Below are positions 51,486-61,146 of a DNA stretch of 64,000 bases, piece by piece (position 1 is the stretch's first letter; each line of letters starts with the position of its first letter). A program made the translations under genes and the position numbers. The notes beneath the pieces were generated by a model. That model searched no databases. It was not told the DNA's origin and worked only from the letters and a program-made list of their open reading frames with translations. The DNA comes from VXNE01 sp963665455 (lineage in GTDB: Bacteria > Pseudomonadota > Gammaproteobacteria > Pseudomonadales > Azotimanducaceae), in contig OY762279.1 in assembly GCA_963665455.1 (NCBI GenBank), positions 1,550,001 to 1,614,000 on the forward strand. The letters run 5' to 3'.

Positions 51486-51653
51486 GGAGGCTTGGACGCA
51501 GTGGCGCCGGTCAGTCCGCAGTCCGCCCGTTGGGGTTCATCGGCCGGCCCTGCGTCCATCGGTCTAACTCCCCCTGCGCGCGGAGGCTGCTTGGACGGCT
51601 CCCTAGCGGTGCGGGCGGACTACGCTTTTCATCGAGGTTCGGCTGGAGAAACG

Positions 51654-53459
51654 ATGAAGGAAAAACTGCGAAGCCACGTGCGGTTCGCGCTGGCGATACT
51701 GGGAATGCTCGTCCTGTGGGGTTGCGCGGAGCCGGGGGACGCGCCGGATGCCGGGGCGCCGGAGTCCGCAGCGGAGGAGGGTTCGGCCGCCGTTGTCGCG
51801 ATTGCAGACCGGATCATGGCGGACCTGACCGATGCCTCGGCCTCGCTGCAACTGCTCGAAGGGCGGCGCGTCGCGGCGATGGACGACAACAGCTTCGCCC
51901 GTGTGGAGCGGGAGGCGGCGAAGGCCGCGGCGGCGCTTGAGGAACTGCGGGCGATCGACGAGTCACAACTGGGCGACGACGACCGGATCACCTACGCGAT
52001 CCTCGAGGGCGTGCTGCAGTCTGCCACCGAGGCACCGACCCACTTCTGGCACAAGTTCAACGTCACGCCCTACGCGGCGGGCTTCGTCTTCAGTTCCATG
52101 GTCCCGCGCGCGTTGGGCGGCTACAGCTTCGAAACGCAGGAGGACGCCGCGGCCTATCTCGCCCTGTTGGCGGATCTCGGGCGCTACGTCAGGGACGACC
52201 TGAGCCGACTGCAAGGGCAGGAGGAGCGGGGCATCCTGCTGCCGAAGCCCGCCATCCCGGGGGCCAGATCGGTGTTCGAGGCGCTGCGTGCCGGCATCGG
52301 AACCCTGGCGGCGGTCGCTCCCGAGCGCGTTGCGGCACTTTCCGAGGAGGAGCGCGCGGCCCTGGACGCGGGCATCGAGGCGGCCATCGCCGAACAGGTG
52401 TACCCAGCCATCGACGCGCTGCTCGACTATCTAGGGGAGGACTACCTGGCGCGGGCGCCGGAAGCGGTGGGCCTCGGCCAGTACCCCGGCGGCGAGGCGG
52501 CCTACCGCTTCGCCATCCTCCAGCAGACCACCATGGAGCTCGACCCCGCGGACATCCACGAGCGCGGCCTCGCCTACATGGCCGACCTCCAGCAGCAGAT
52601 GCAGGCCATCCGGGACGAGTTGGGTTTCGAGGGCACGGCTGAGGAGTTCCACGAGCAGATGCGCGCCGATCCCCGTTTCTTCGCGAAGACGCCGGAGGAG
52701 GTGGAAGCCCGCTACATGGCCTACATCCGCGAAGTGGAACCGCACATCGCGGACTACTTCTCGGTGCTGCCCGACGCGCCCTACGGCGTCCGGCGCTTGG
52801 ACCCGGCGGCGGAACCGGGCATGACCTTCGGCTACTACCAGACGCCGACGCCGGCCAATCCGCGCGGCGAATACAACTACAACGGCTCGAAGCTGGAGAG
52901 CCGTCCCATGGTCTGGACGGGGCCCCTCATCTTTCATGAACTGATACCGGGGCACCATTTCCATATCGCCCTGCAACTGGAGACCGAGGCGAGTTCCCGG
53001 CTCCGGCAACTCACGAGTCTCTTCTACGCGGCCTTCACCGAGGGGTGGGCCAACTACGCCGCGAGCCTCGCGCTCGAGATGGGGGTCCTCGACGAACCCT
53101 ACGAGCGCTATGGCTGGCTGCTCTTCGACGCCTTCATCGCCAACCGCCTGGTCGTGGACACCGGCATGAACCACCTAGGCTGGTCGCGGGAGCGGGCCAT
53201 GGAATACATGCGGGCGAACACGTTCTCCAGCGCGGAGGAAACGGCCACGGAAACCCTGCGCTACTCCACGGACATGCCCGCCCAGGCCCTGGCCTACAAG
53301 CTCGGCCTCGAGAAGATCCGGGAGATCCGCGCCGCGCAGGAGGCGAAGCTGGGCGAAGCGTTCGACATCCGCACGTTCCACGCCGCGGTGCTCGGCAGCG
53401 GCGCCATGCCCCTGCCGGTGTTGGAAGCGCACGTCGACCGATACATGAGCCAGGATTGA
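51654..53459 (+). CDS. DUF885 lipoprotein (putative metallopeptidase)
   Basis: A 601-residue lipoprotein with signal and lipobox (FALAILGMLVLWGC). In the C-terminal half it has FHELIPGHHFHIALQLE and, later, FTEGWANYAASLALEMG, the HExxxGHH and Glu segments of the DUF885 family, distantly related to gluzincin (M3/M32-type) peptidases. The N-terminal 300 residues are helical. Likely a periplasmic dipeptidase/peptidase of unknown specificity. First of three exported catabolic genes in a row; 26 bp before the S9 peptidase gene. Confidence 0.85.
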   Translation: MKEKLRSHVRFALAILGMLVLWGCAEPGDAPDAGAPESAAEEGSAAVVAIADRIMADLTDASASLQLLEGRRVAAMDDNSFARVEREAAKAAAALEELRAIDESQLGDDDRITYAILEGVLQSATEAPTHFWHKFNVTPYAAGFVFSSMVPRALGGYSFETQEDAAAYLALLADLGRYVRDDLSRLQGQEERGILLPKPAIPGARSVFEALRAGIGTLAAVAPERVAALSEEERAALDAGIEAAIAEQVYPAIDALLDYLGEDYLARAPEAVGLGQYPGGEAAYRFAILQQTTMELDPADIHERGLAYMADLQQQMQAIRDELGFEGTAEEFHEQMRADPRFFAKTPEEVEARYMAYIREVEPHIADYFSVLPDAPYGVRRLDPAAEPGMTFGYYQTPTPANPRGEYNYNGSKLESRPMVWTGPLIFHELIPGHHFHIALQLETEASSRLRQLTSLFYAAFTEGWANYAASLALEMGVLDEPYERYGWLLFDAFIANRLVVDTGMNHLGWSRERAMEYMRANTFSSAEETATETLRYSTDMPAQALAYKLGLEKIREIRAAQEAKLGEAFDIRTFHAAVLGSGAMPLPVLEAHVDRYMSQD

Positions 53460-53485
53460 AAGCGATCCGCCAGGAGAGCAACCCG

Positions 53486-55540
53486 ATGATCCGAACAGCC
53501 CTTGTCCTTCCGGTCCTCGCCGTGGCGGCGCATGCGGCGCAGCCGCTCGAAGTGATGGACATCTTCGAACTGGAGTACGCCACCGACGCCCAGATCTCGC
53601 CGAACGGCGAGCAGGTGGTCTACGTGCGCCACTTCAACGACGTGATGACCGATCGCCGCCACCAGAACCTCTGGATGGTCGATGCGGACGGGTCGAACCA
53701 CCGGCCGCTTAACACCGGGAAGCACTTGGCGAACTCCCCGCGCTGGTCGCCGGACGGGCGCCGCCTGGCGTACCGGTCGGACGAGAGCGGCAGCACGCAG
53801 CTCCATGTGCGCTGGATGGACACGGGCGACACCGCCGCAGTTACTAGTCATGCCATGCCGCCGGGCAACTTCGCCTGGTCGCCGGACGGGACTCGCATCG
53901 CGTTCACGCGCCTCGTCCCGGAACCGCCGCTGGTCATCGGCGAGATGCCGCCGGCGCCGGAGGGCGCCGAGTGGGCGCCGTCGCCGAAATACACCGACAT
54001 GCTGGCATTCCGCTTCGACCAGGTAGGCGACGTGCCACCGGGCTACATGCACCTCTTCGTCGTCGCCGCCGACGGCGGCACGCCACGGCAGGTGACGCGG
54101 GGCGAGCGCCAGTTCGGTGCCGGCTCCTTCGTCTGGGCGCCGGAAGGCGAATCCCTGATCGTCTCCGCCAACCTCACGGAAGGTGCCGAGATCTACGACG
54201 TGGGCAATCCGGACGTCTACGAGGTCGCGCTGGCCGACGGTTCGCCCCATCGGCTCATCGACCGCGAGGGCCCCGACGTGTCCGCGTCGGTGTCGCCGGA
54301 CGGCCGCTACATCGCCTACGTGGGTTACGACGACAGGCGGCAGGGACATCAGCAGAACGACCTGTACTTGGCGGACCGGGACGGTTCCAACGTCCGGAAC
54401 CTGACCGGGGACTATGACCGCCACGTGCAGGACGCCGCGCGCCGCGGCGGGGGCGGACCCCAATGGGCACCGGACGGCACCGGCATCTACGGTGTCGTCC
54501 ACGACGCGGGCAATGCGCGGCTCGTGCTGTTCTCGCTGGACGGCGGCCGCCGCGTTGTCGTCCCCGACATCGGCAGCGGCGAGACGGGCTACATCAACCA
54601 CAACACGCTCTGGTCGACCAGCAACGAGGGTCGCCTGGCGTACACGGTGCCGGGCCCGGCCATGCCCGGCGATGTCGCCGTCGCCGATCCCGGCGGGGCC
54701 GGCCGCATGCTGACCGACCTGAACGCGGACGTGTTCGGCGCGCGGGAACTCGGCGCCGTGGAGGAGTTGCGCTGGACCTCGTCGCAGGACGGCCGACCCG
54801 TGCACGGCTGGATCATCAAGCCGCCCGGGTTCGACGCCTCGCGGAAGTACCCGCTGATCCTGGAGATGCACGGCGGACCCTTCGCGGACTATGGCGACGT
54901 GTTCGACACGGAGAAACAGCTCATGGCCGCCGCCGGCTACGTCGTGCTCTACACCAACCCCCGCGGCAGCATCAGCTACGGCGAGGAGTTCGGCAATCTC
55001 ATCCACCACGCCTACCCGGGAGACGACTTCCACGACCTGAACTCCGCGGTGGACCACGTCGTCGGGATGGGCTTCGTGGACGAGGAGCGGCTCTACGTGA
55101 CCGGCGGCAGCGGCGGGGGCGTGCTGACGGCCTGGATGATCGGCAATACGGACCGCTTCCGCGCGGCCGTGGCCTTCTACCCGGTGATCAACTGGGAGAG
55201 CTTCATCTTCACCGCGGACCTGTCCGGGTTGTTCCTCGAATACTGGATGCCCGGACTGCCCTGGCGCCACCGGGACAACTTCGAGGCGCGCTCGCTGCTG
55301 CGCGCGTCGGAGAACGTGAAGACGCCGACGCTCATCATGACCGGCGAGGAGGACTGGCGCACGCCGATGTCCGAGTCCGAGCAGTACTACAAGGCGCTCA
55401 AGCTGCAGGGCGTGGAGACCGTGCTCGTCCGGGTTCCGGAGGAGGCGCACGGCATCGTCGGGCGGCCGAGCCATGCGATGTCGAAGATGACGACGCTGCT
55501 CGGGTGGTTCGGGAAACACGCGCCGGGAGCGGAGGGGTGA
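53486..55540 (+). CDS. S9-family prolyl oligopeptidase-like peptidase
   Basis: A 684-residue exported peptidase (signal MIRTALVLPVLAVAAHA). Residues about 20-430 form a WD/TolB-like beta-propeller with PNGEQVVYVRH and WSPDG repeats; the alpha/beta hydrolase domain begins near RPVHGWIIKPPGFD. Catalytic residues: Ser in YVTGGSGGGVLTAWM, Asp in TGEEDWRTPM, His in PEEAHGIVG, and LEMHGGPFADYG as oxyanion region. CAGGAGAGCAACCCG provides the ribosome site. Follows the DUF885 gene by 26 bp. Confidence 0.92.
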   Translation: MIRTALVLPVLAVAAHAAQPLEVMDIFELEYATDAQISPNGEQVVYVRHFNDVMTDRRHQNLWMVDADGSNHRPLNTGKHLANSPRWSPDGRRLAYRSDESGSTQLHVRWMDTGDTAAVTSHAMPPGNFAWSPDGTRIAFTRLVPEPPLVIGEMPPAPEGAEWAPSPKYTDMLAFRFDQVGDVPPGYMHLFVVAADGGTPRQVTRGERQFGAGSFVWAPEGESLIVSANLTEGAEIYDVGNPDVYEVALADGSPHRLIDREGPDVSASVSPDGRYIAYVGYDDRRQGHQQNDLYLADRDGSNVRNLTGDYDRHVQDAARRGGGGPQWAPDGTGIYGVVHDAGNARLVLFSLDGGRRVVVPDIGSGETGYINHNTLWSTSNEGRLAYTVPGPAMPGDVAVADPGGAGRMLTDLNADVFGARELGAVEELRWTSSQDGRPVHGWIIKPPGFDASRKYPLILEMHGGPFADYGDVFDTEKQLMAAAGYVVLYTNPRGSISYGEEFGNLIHHAYPGDDFHDLNSAVDHVVGMGFVDEERLYVTGGSGGGVLTAWMIGNTDRFRAAVAFYPVINWESFIFTADLSGLFLEYWMPGLPWRHRDNFEARSLLRASENVKTPTLIMTGEEDWRTPMSESEQYYKALKLQGVETVLVRVPEEAHGIVGRPSHAMSKMTTLLGWFGKHAPGAEG

Positions 55541-55545
55541 ACGGC

Positions 55546-56985
55546 ATGGATCGACGGTGCCATCGTTTTGCGGTCGCAGCGGGCATGGCGGGCCTGCTGC
55601 TCTGCACCGGCATCGCCCGGGCAGATTCCCTCGCCCTGACCGGCGGAACGGTCATCGACGGCACTGGCGCGCCGCCGATCGGCAACGCGACCGTGCTGGT
55701 CGAAGATGGCCGAATCGCGGCCGTCGGGCGCGACGTTGCCGTCCCGGCGGACGCGCGCACCCTCGACGTGCGGGGCAAGTACCTCATCCCCGGGCTCATG
55801 GACGCCAACCTGCACCTGATGATCAACATCCGTCTCGAGACCCTCATCAAGTTCGAGGACCGCTACGACGAGATCGTCCTGGAAGCCGCCCAGATTGCGC
55901 TCAAGACCGGGCAGACGACAGTCTTCGACACCTGGGGGCCGCTGGCCGCGCTGAAGGCGGCGCGGGATGCCATCAACGCGGGCGAGGTGTCGGGCAGCCG
56001 CATCTATCTCGCGGGGAACATCATCGGGTTCGGCGGCCCGCTGTCGCCCGACTTCCTGGGCGCCGCCGCTCCCTTCCTGACCAAGACGTTCGTCAAGCGC
56101 ATCAACGAGACCTGGGAGCAGGGCACCGGCCGCGACCTCATGTGGATGACGCCGGACGACGTCCGCGCAGCGGTCGCCGAGTACGCGGGCAAGGGGATGG
56201 ACTTCCTCAAGTACGGCGCGAGCGGCCACACCGACATGTTCTTCATCCAGTTCTCCCCCCGGGTCCAGCGCGCCATCGTGGAGGAGGCACACAAGGCCGG
56301 CATGACCGTGCAGGCGCACACCACCTCGGTCGAGAGCCTCGACATGGCCATCGACGCCGGGGTCGACATCGTCACCCACGGCGACATCTCCGGCCCGCAA
56401 GTGCCGATACCGGACGAGACGCTGCGGAAGCTCGTCGACCGGGGCATCCCGGTGTCCGTCCTGCCGATCACGCAGCGGCGCATCGACGAGTACGCGGAGA
56501 TACACCCGCGCGTCCCCGGGGCGATCTTGGCCCCGTACATGAAGGTGGGCCGCGAGAACCAAAAGGCGATGATCGAGCAGGGCGTGAACATGCTGCTCTC
56601 GACGGACGCGGGCGTCGAAAACCCGGTGGTCGCCGCCGAGTCCGAGGGCCCGAACGCGGATCCGCGAACGAAGCTCGGGGAAGGGCATTTCAACGCGCTC
56701 GCCGGGCTCGAGGAACTGGGCATGGCTCCGCAGGAAATCCTGCAGTCCGCCACCAGCCACATCGCCAGGGCCTATCGGGTGGACGACCGGTTGGGAACGC
56801 TGGAGCCCGGCAAGGCCGCGGACATCGTGGTGCTCGGCAAGGACCCGCTGCGGAGCGCGGCCCACTACCGGGAGATCGAAATGGTCGTCAAGGACGGCGC
56901 GGTCGTGGACCTCGACGCGCTGCCGGTCGCGCCCGTGATCAGTTCGATTCCGGCGCCGGAAGCCGCGCCCGGAGAGGACGGCTGA
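55546..56985 (+). CDS. Amidohydrolase with Asn replacing the first metal His
   Basis: A 479-residue exported amidohydrolase (signal RFAVAAGMAGLLLCTGIARA). The strand that normally reads DxHxH is GLMDANLHLM, so the first His of the pair is replaced by Asn. The others look normal: FLKYGASGH (Lys), VQAHTTS and THGDISG (His), LLSTDAG (Asp). Its loss may leave one metal or a changed activity. The ATG lies 5 bp after the S9 stop; a GTG at 55537 would overlap it. Third exported enzyme of the peptide/amide cluster. Confidence 0.85.
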   Translation: MDRRCHRFAVAAGMAGLLLCTGIARADSLALTGGTVIDGTGAPPIGNATVLVEDGRIAAVGRDVAVPADARTLDVRGKYLIPGLMDANLHLMINIRLETLIKFEDRYDEIVLEAAQIALKTGQTTVFDTWGPLAALKAARDAINAGEVSGSRIYLAGNIIGFGGPLSPDFLGAAAPFLTKTFVKRINETWEQGTGRDLMWMTPDDVRAAVAEYAGKGMDFLKYGASGHTDMFFIQFSPRVQRAIVEEAHKAGMTVQAHTTSVESLDMAIDAGVDIVTHGDISGPQVPIPDETLRKLVDRGIPVSVLPITQRRIDEYAEIHPRVPGAILAPYMKVGRENQKAMIEQGVNMLLSTDAGVENPVVAAESEGPNADPRTKLGEGHFNALAGLEELGMAPQEILQSATSHIARAYRVDDRLGTLEPGKAADIVVLGKDPLRSAAHYREIEMVVKDGAVVDLDALPVAPVISSIPAPEAAPGEDG

Positions 56986-57012
56986 TGTCCGCACCGGTCT
57001 CGAGACGGACGT

Positions 57013-57396
57013 TTAAGCGGTGGGCGTTCGGATCGGTAGGACGCGCACTCGGGCGCGGTTCCGGTCGACGACCACCAATGCGCCGGAGGCCAGATCGGCT
57101 TCGTGTTGCGTTAGCGTGCTTGCGACCACATCGGCCAGGTGTTCCGGTAGAACATCCTGAGACCGAACCTGCAACACGCTAGGTCCGCCTGCACCGGACA
57201 ACGCAAGCATCGCGCCAAAGTCCAAATCGTGAGTGAACACCACGTGGTCGTTCTCTCGCGCCCACGCCATGATCGCCTCGTCGGTTGCGCGAGGATCGCC
57301 GATATCCGACCAGTGAACGGCCGGCCATCCCAGTCCCCTCAACACGGGCGCCCACTTCGGAGAGAGGTTCACGTCGATCAGCAGGCTGACCGTCAT
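57013..57396 (-). CDS. DUF5615 PIN-like toxin-type protein
   Basis: A 127-residue protein: LLIDVNLSPKWAPVLRGLG, WSDIGDPRATDEAIMAWAREN and VVFTHDLDFGAML, the acidic PIN-like (Mut7-C type) core of DUF5615. It overlaps the DUF433 gene by ATGA, a pairing commonly annotated as a toxin-antitoxin module. RNase activity is inferred. Confidence 0.8.
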   Translation of the reverse strand: MTVSLLIDVNLSPKWAPVLRGLGWPAVHWSDIGDPRATDEAIMAWARENDHVVFTHDLDFGAMLALSGAGGPSVLQVRSQDVLPEHLADVVASTLTQHEADLASGALVVVDRNRARVRVLPIRTPTA

Positions 57397-57632
57397 GCCC
57401 CCGAGAGCGGTACCTCGCGCTCTTCGAGACGCCACGCCGCGTACGCTAGAGCTGCGTCGATGTCCTCGCGCTCGAGGTAGGGATAGGCGTCGACGATCTC
57501 ATGGGGCTCACGGCCCGCCGCGAGCAGGCCAAGCACCGTGCCTGCCGTTACCCGAAGTCCGCGGATGCACGCCTTGCCTCCCATCACGTTGGGGTCGATC
57601 GTGATTCGCGCCATCATTCCCGCCGTGGTCAT
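57393..57632 (-). CDS. DUF433 antitoxin-type protein
   Basis: A 79-residue helix-turn-helix-like protein: ITIDPNVMGGKACIRGLRVT, then VLGLLAAGREPHEIVDAYPY and LEREDIDAALAYAAW, which is the DUF433 signature. ATG 57632 or 57614 are both possible starts. Partner of the DUF5615 gene. Confidence 0.8.
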   Translation of the reverse strand: MTTAGMMARITIDPNVMGGKACIRGLRVTAGTVLGLLAAGREPHEIVDAYPYLEREDIDAALAYAAWRLEEREVPLSGA

Positions 57633-58017
57633 GGCGTACTCCGAACCCCGAGCCTGTGGCGGGGAAGCGATAGAGCGAAGTTGGGCCAGTCCCCAGGCGA
57701 TGTCAAGCACGGCGCCGATTTCGGTCGGTTATGCCTGAGCGCCCGAACGCCGACAATAGCTGCATCGGGCGGCGGGAGGGATGCTCCTTGCCACTTCGAC
57801 CGGTTGCGCGTGCGCCCGGATCGTGGTCGTGGACGGGTCGATCGACGAGGGAGACCGCTGTAGCGCGAACCTGCTGGCGGACGTCCGGCGATGGATCACC
57901 GAAGAGGAGACCCTCATCGAGCTTACGGCGGACGAAAGGCCGGCAGCGGTGATCGTCAATCCGTACCATAACTTCATCGAGCGCAATCTCGACGACATCG
58001 TGAAGAGGCTCCAGCGA
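57633..58017 (+). other. Intergenic stretch with an unexplained open frame
   Basis: Between the DUF433 gene and the CocE-type gene. A frame from 57781, in phase with the CocE gene, reads SIDEGDRCSANLLADVRRW, AAVIVNPYHNFIERNLD and DIVKRLQ before the CocE lipoprotein signal. It looks like real coding (ordinary amino-acid use, no stop) but has no signal of its own and I recognise no family. Possibly the tail of a deleted gene. A promoter for the CocE gene should be near its 3' end. Confidence 0.35.
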
Positions 58018-59961
58018 ATGCGAACGCACCTACGGTCCCTGTTGCTGTGGACGGCTGTCCTGGTGGTCTCTGCCTGTTCGGAGGACCAGGAGGCCGAGGC
58101 GCCGGCCGCAGAGACGCCCGCGCCCGAGCCGGAGACCGTCCCGTTCGAGAAAGGCCCCTACGAAGTCAGGATCGAGCGCAGCCACTTCGTACCGATGCGC
58201 GATGGCGTGCGGCTCTCCACGGACCTCTACTTCCCCGTCGGGGTCGAGGGTGAGCTGCCCGTCATTCTCGAACGGACGCCGTACGACAAGGGCAGCAAGC
58301 GCCATGCCGACCCGGACGCGCCCATTTCGATGGCCAATCAGGCCTACTACTACGGGAGCCACGGCTACGTGTTCGCCGTCCAGGACCGGCGCGGCAAGTT
58401 CGAATCGGAAGGCGACTACGTGGTCTTGAACGGCGACGTCGAGGACGCCGCCGACACGCTCGACTGGTTCGCCGAACAGCCTTGGTTCAGCGGCAAGACC
58501 AGCATGATCGGCTGCTCGATCCCGGGTGCCAACCAGATCAAGGCGGCCCAGACGCTGCATCCGGCGCTGACCTCCATCGTCCCCCAATCCGCGGCCACCG
58601 GGCACGGCACTGCTGGCGGCACCATGGCGAAACTCTGGAAGCGCGGCGGAGCCACCAACCTGACCATGGCGCTCTGGGCGCACTTCTCTGGCACGAACCT
58701 GTTTTACCGCCCATCCCGCCGGCTCTCGCGGGAAGAGTTCCTGCGGGTGGCCGATTTCTTCGATCCGGCCCCGGATCTTGGCGTCGATCTGCGGTCGATG
58801 GCGGAAGACCCGGACCTGTACAACAAGTACTTCGTCGACGCCATGCTGGTGCTGCCTTCGATCGACATCGCAGAGGTCCTCGACTCGCCCCCGTCGGACT
58901 GGGAAGACCTCACTCGCGAGCCCATGGATCCCTGGTGGGACGGGGGCGATTACCTGGAGGACGATACCCGGGTCAATGCGGCGGCCCTGCACATCAACTC
59001 GTGGCACGACTATGGCGTCAATGAAACGTTCCTGCAGTTCCGGCACTTCAGCGAGAAGGCCGAGACGCAGTACGCGCGCGACAACCAGTTCGTGATCATC
59101 TCGCCGCTGGCGCACTGCAACATCGAATCCGTCTCGTCGAGGACGGTTTCGGGCCAGCGGGACATGGGCGACGCCCGCAAGGACATCTGGGGCACGTATC
59201 TCCGGTGGTGGGATTACACCCTGAAAGGCGTGGACAATGGTTTCGACGAGGAGCCGAAGATCCAGTACTACGTTCCCGGGCGGAACGCGTGGAAGTCCTC
59301 GGATGTGTGGCCCATCGAAGGCACCACGCCGACCCGCTTCTTCCTCGGAAGCACCGGCGAAGCGGGCAGCAGCATGGACTCCGGAAGGATCGTCCTTTCG
59401 GCGCCAGACACGACCGGATCCGACACCTACGTCTACGATCCGGCCAATCCGATCATGGAACCGATACGCGCCGTGCACAGCGGCAGCTTCGATCTCTCGG
59501 ACGTGCAGAAACGCCCGGACGTGCTCGTCTATACGAGCGAACCCCTCGCGGAAGGCATCGAGATCACCGGAAAGATGCGGGCGACGATCCACGTGTCCAC
59601 GGACGTGCCGGACACGGACCTGTCCGTGAAGCTCTACGACGTCTACCCGGACGGCCGCGCGTTCGCGCTGCAGGAGGGCTACCTGCGGCTACGCTATCGC
59701 GAAGGCTATGACAGGATGGTCCTGATGGAGCCCGGCGTGGTCTACCCGATCGAGATCGACATGCTGGTCTACGCCAACTACTTCCAGCCCGGCCACCGCA
59801 TCCGCGTGGACATCACGAGTTCGAACCTCCCGACCTATGACCGCAACATGAACACGGGAGGGGATACGGTTCGCGAGTCGGAAGGGCGCAAGGCGACGAT
59901 CACGGTCCATCACGGCGGGGAGTATCCGTCCCATGTGGAGTTGCCGATAGTTCCGACGTAA
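58018..59961 (+). CDS. CocE/NonD-family alpha/beta hydrolase, lipoprotein
   Basis: A 647-residue serine hydrolase with a lipobox (LLLWTAVLVVSAC). HFVPMRDGVRLSTDLYFPVG and GSHGYVFAVQDRRGKFESEG are the CocE N-terminal hallmarks; the nucleophile elbow is GCSIPGANQIK (Ser), with SPLAHCNIES (His) and a C-terminal X-Pro-type beta domain from about 500. Such enzymes hydrolyse acylated amines, dipeptides or esters (cocaine esterase, X-Pro aminopeptidase). ATG 58018 is chosen for the signal; earlier codons are in an unrelated stretch. Confidence 0.85.
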   Translation: MRTHLRSLLLWTAVLVVSACSEDQEAEAPAAETPAPEPETVPFEKGPYEVRIERSHFVPMRDGVRLSTDLYFPVGVEGELPVILERTPYDKGSKRHADPDAPISMANQAYYYGSHGYVFAVQDRRGKFESEGDYVVLNGDVEDAADTLDWFAEQPWFSGKTSMIGCSIPGANQIKAAQTLHPALTSIVPQSAATGHGTAGGTMAKLWKRGGATNLTMALWAHFSGTNLFYRPSRRLSREEFLRVADFFDPAPDLGVDLRSMAEDPDLYNKYFVDAMLVLPSIDIAEVLDSPPSDWEDLTREPMDPWWDGGDYLEDDTRVNAAALHINSWHDYGVNETFLQFRHFSEKAETQYARDNQFVIISPLAHCNIESVSSRTVSGQRDMGDARKDIWGTYLRWWDYTLKGVDNGFDEEPKIQYYVPGRNAWKSSDVWPIEGTTPTRFFLGSTGEAGSSMDSGRIVLSAPDTTGSDTYVYDPANPIMEPIRAVHSGSFDLSDVQKRPDVLVYTSEPLAEGIEITGKMRATIHVSTDVPDTDLSVKLYDVYPDGRAFALQEGYLRLRYREGYDRMVLMEPGVVYPIEIDMLVYANYFQPGHRIRVDITSSNLPTYDRNMNTGGDTVRESEGRKATITVHHGGEYPSHVELPIVPT

Positions 59962-60006
59962 AGGATCCCCCGCCGGCATGAACCCGGCGAATGGAGAGCA
60001 AGCAAG

Positions 60007-60798
60007 ATGTCCATACCCCAGTTTTCGGCCGACACGTCGGCGCGTGAAATTAACGCGGCGTTGGGTGAAGCGGGATGTGCCGTGGTAACCGGAATGATGG
60101 ATGCCGGGTTGCGGCAGTCCATTACGGACGAGTTGGCGCCACACATGACGAACGCGCGCTTGATCGAAGAGGATGACCCGACCCAGTTCTACCCCGGCCG
60201 CACCCGCCGCGTATCCGCCCTCGTAGCGCGCTCTCCCAGCGTGACGGACCGCCTCGTCGCACACCCGTTGAGCCTGCAAGTTTGCGAGACGCAGCTACTG
60301 CCGAACTGCGAGTACGGCTACCAGCTACATGTCTCCGCCGCTCTGGACGTAGGCCCCGGCGCACGCGAGCAGGTTCTGCATCGGGAGGAGAATTCGTTCA
60401 CTTTCTTTCCCCTGCCGCGCCCCAACATCATTGTGGCCAGCATGTGGGCAGTCACGGACTTCCGCGCGGACAACGGCGCGACGCTACTGGTCCCCGGCAG
60501 CCACAGGTGGCCAGCCGAGAGAAAGGCTGCACCCGACGAAATCCTAAACGCAGAGATGCCGGCCGGTTCAGTGCTGTTCTGGATGGGTGGAACGTTGCAC
60601 GGCGCGGGGGCGAACACGTCACGGGACTGGCGCTACGGAGTAATCCTCACCTACTCGCTGGGCTGGGTGCGGCAGGAAGAGAACCAGTACCTGAACGTGC
60701 CACGGGAGCGAATGGCGGAGTTAACGCCGGAGGTAAGGCGACTTGTCGGGTTCGACATGTACGCTGGACTTGGATTCCACGAGCGGGCGGTTGTCTGA
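60007..60798 (+). CDS. Phytanoyl-CoA dioxygenase-family protein
   Basis: A 263-residue non-haem Fe(II)/2-oxoglutarate enzyme. VLHREENSFTFFPLPRPN carries the first metal His, TDFRADNGATLLVPGSHRW is the family signature, MGGTLHGAGANTSRDWRYGV gives the second His and the Arg that binds 2-oxoglutarate. The proximal residue is HxE rather than HxD, which some members tolerate. Substrate unknown. 45 bp downstream of the CocE gene. Confidence 0.85.
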   Translation: MSIPQFSADTSAREINAALGEAGCAVVTGMMDAGLRQSITDELAPHMTNARLIEEDDPTQFYPGRTRRVSALVARSPSVTDRLVAHPLSLQVCETQLLPNCEYGYQLHVSAALDVGPGAREQVLHREENSFTFFPLPRPNIIVASMWAVTDFRADNGATLLVPGSHRWPAERKAAPDEILNAEMPAGSVLFWMGGTLHGAGANTSRDWRYGVILTYSLGWVRQEENQYLNVPRERMAELTPEVRRLVGFDMYAGLGFHERAVV

Positions 60799-60884
60799 GA
60801 TAAACGCGCCGGACTGTGGTCGTTCGATGGATGGAAGGCGTAGCTGGGCAGCGGCCGGCGATAGGCCGCTACGGCTTGTACGCC

Positions 60885-61020
60885 TCAAGGCGCCCAATGC
60901 CCAAACACATACCGCAGCCCCCGCGACCACGCGCGGGGCCCCACCGACATGTGCATCTCGTGCGGCAGATGGTGCACGTCGATCTTCAGGCTTGAGCGTG
61001 GGCCGTCGATGTCCGGCGAC
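60885..61020 (-). pseudogene. Short C-terminal remnant of an unknown protein
   Basis: In the 348 bp between the dioxygenase and hsdM genes, the minus frame ending at 60885 reads SLKIDVHHLPHEMHMSVGP and RAWSRGLRYVFGHWAP, a stretch with ordinary protein composition and no start. It looks like the tail of a removed gene. The family is not recognised. The remaining sequence there holds nothing else I can identify. Confidence 0.35.
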
Positions 61021-61146
61021 GGGACGTGGGCGCGGGGTGCGCTTCGGCAACGTGGCGTCTGCACCGGCTACCGCGCATGGGCCGCACCACGACTGCCCTG
61101 CCGTTGCTAGAATCGCAACCGACCGCGCCGACGGACAGTCCCGTCC

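Noticed and set aside
53294..55519. A 741-codon minus-strand frame opposite the S9 peptidase
   Set aside because: Antisense shadow of a complete catalytic gene.
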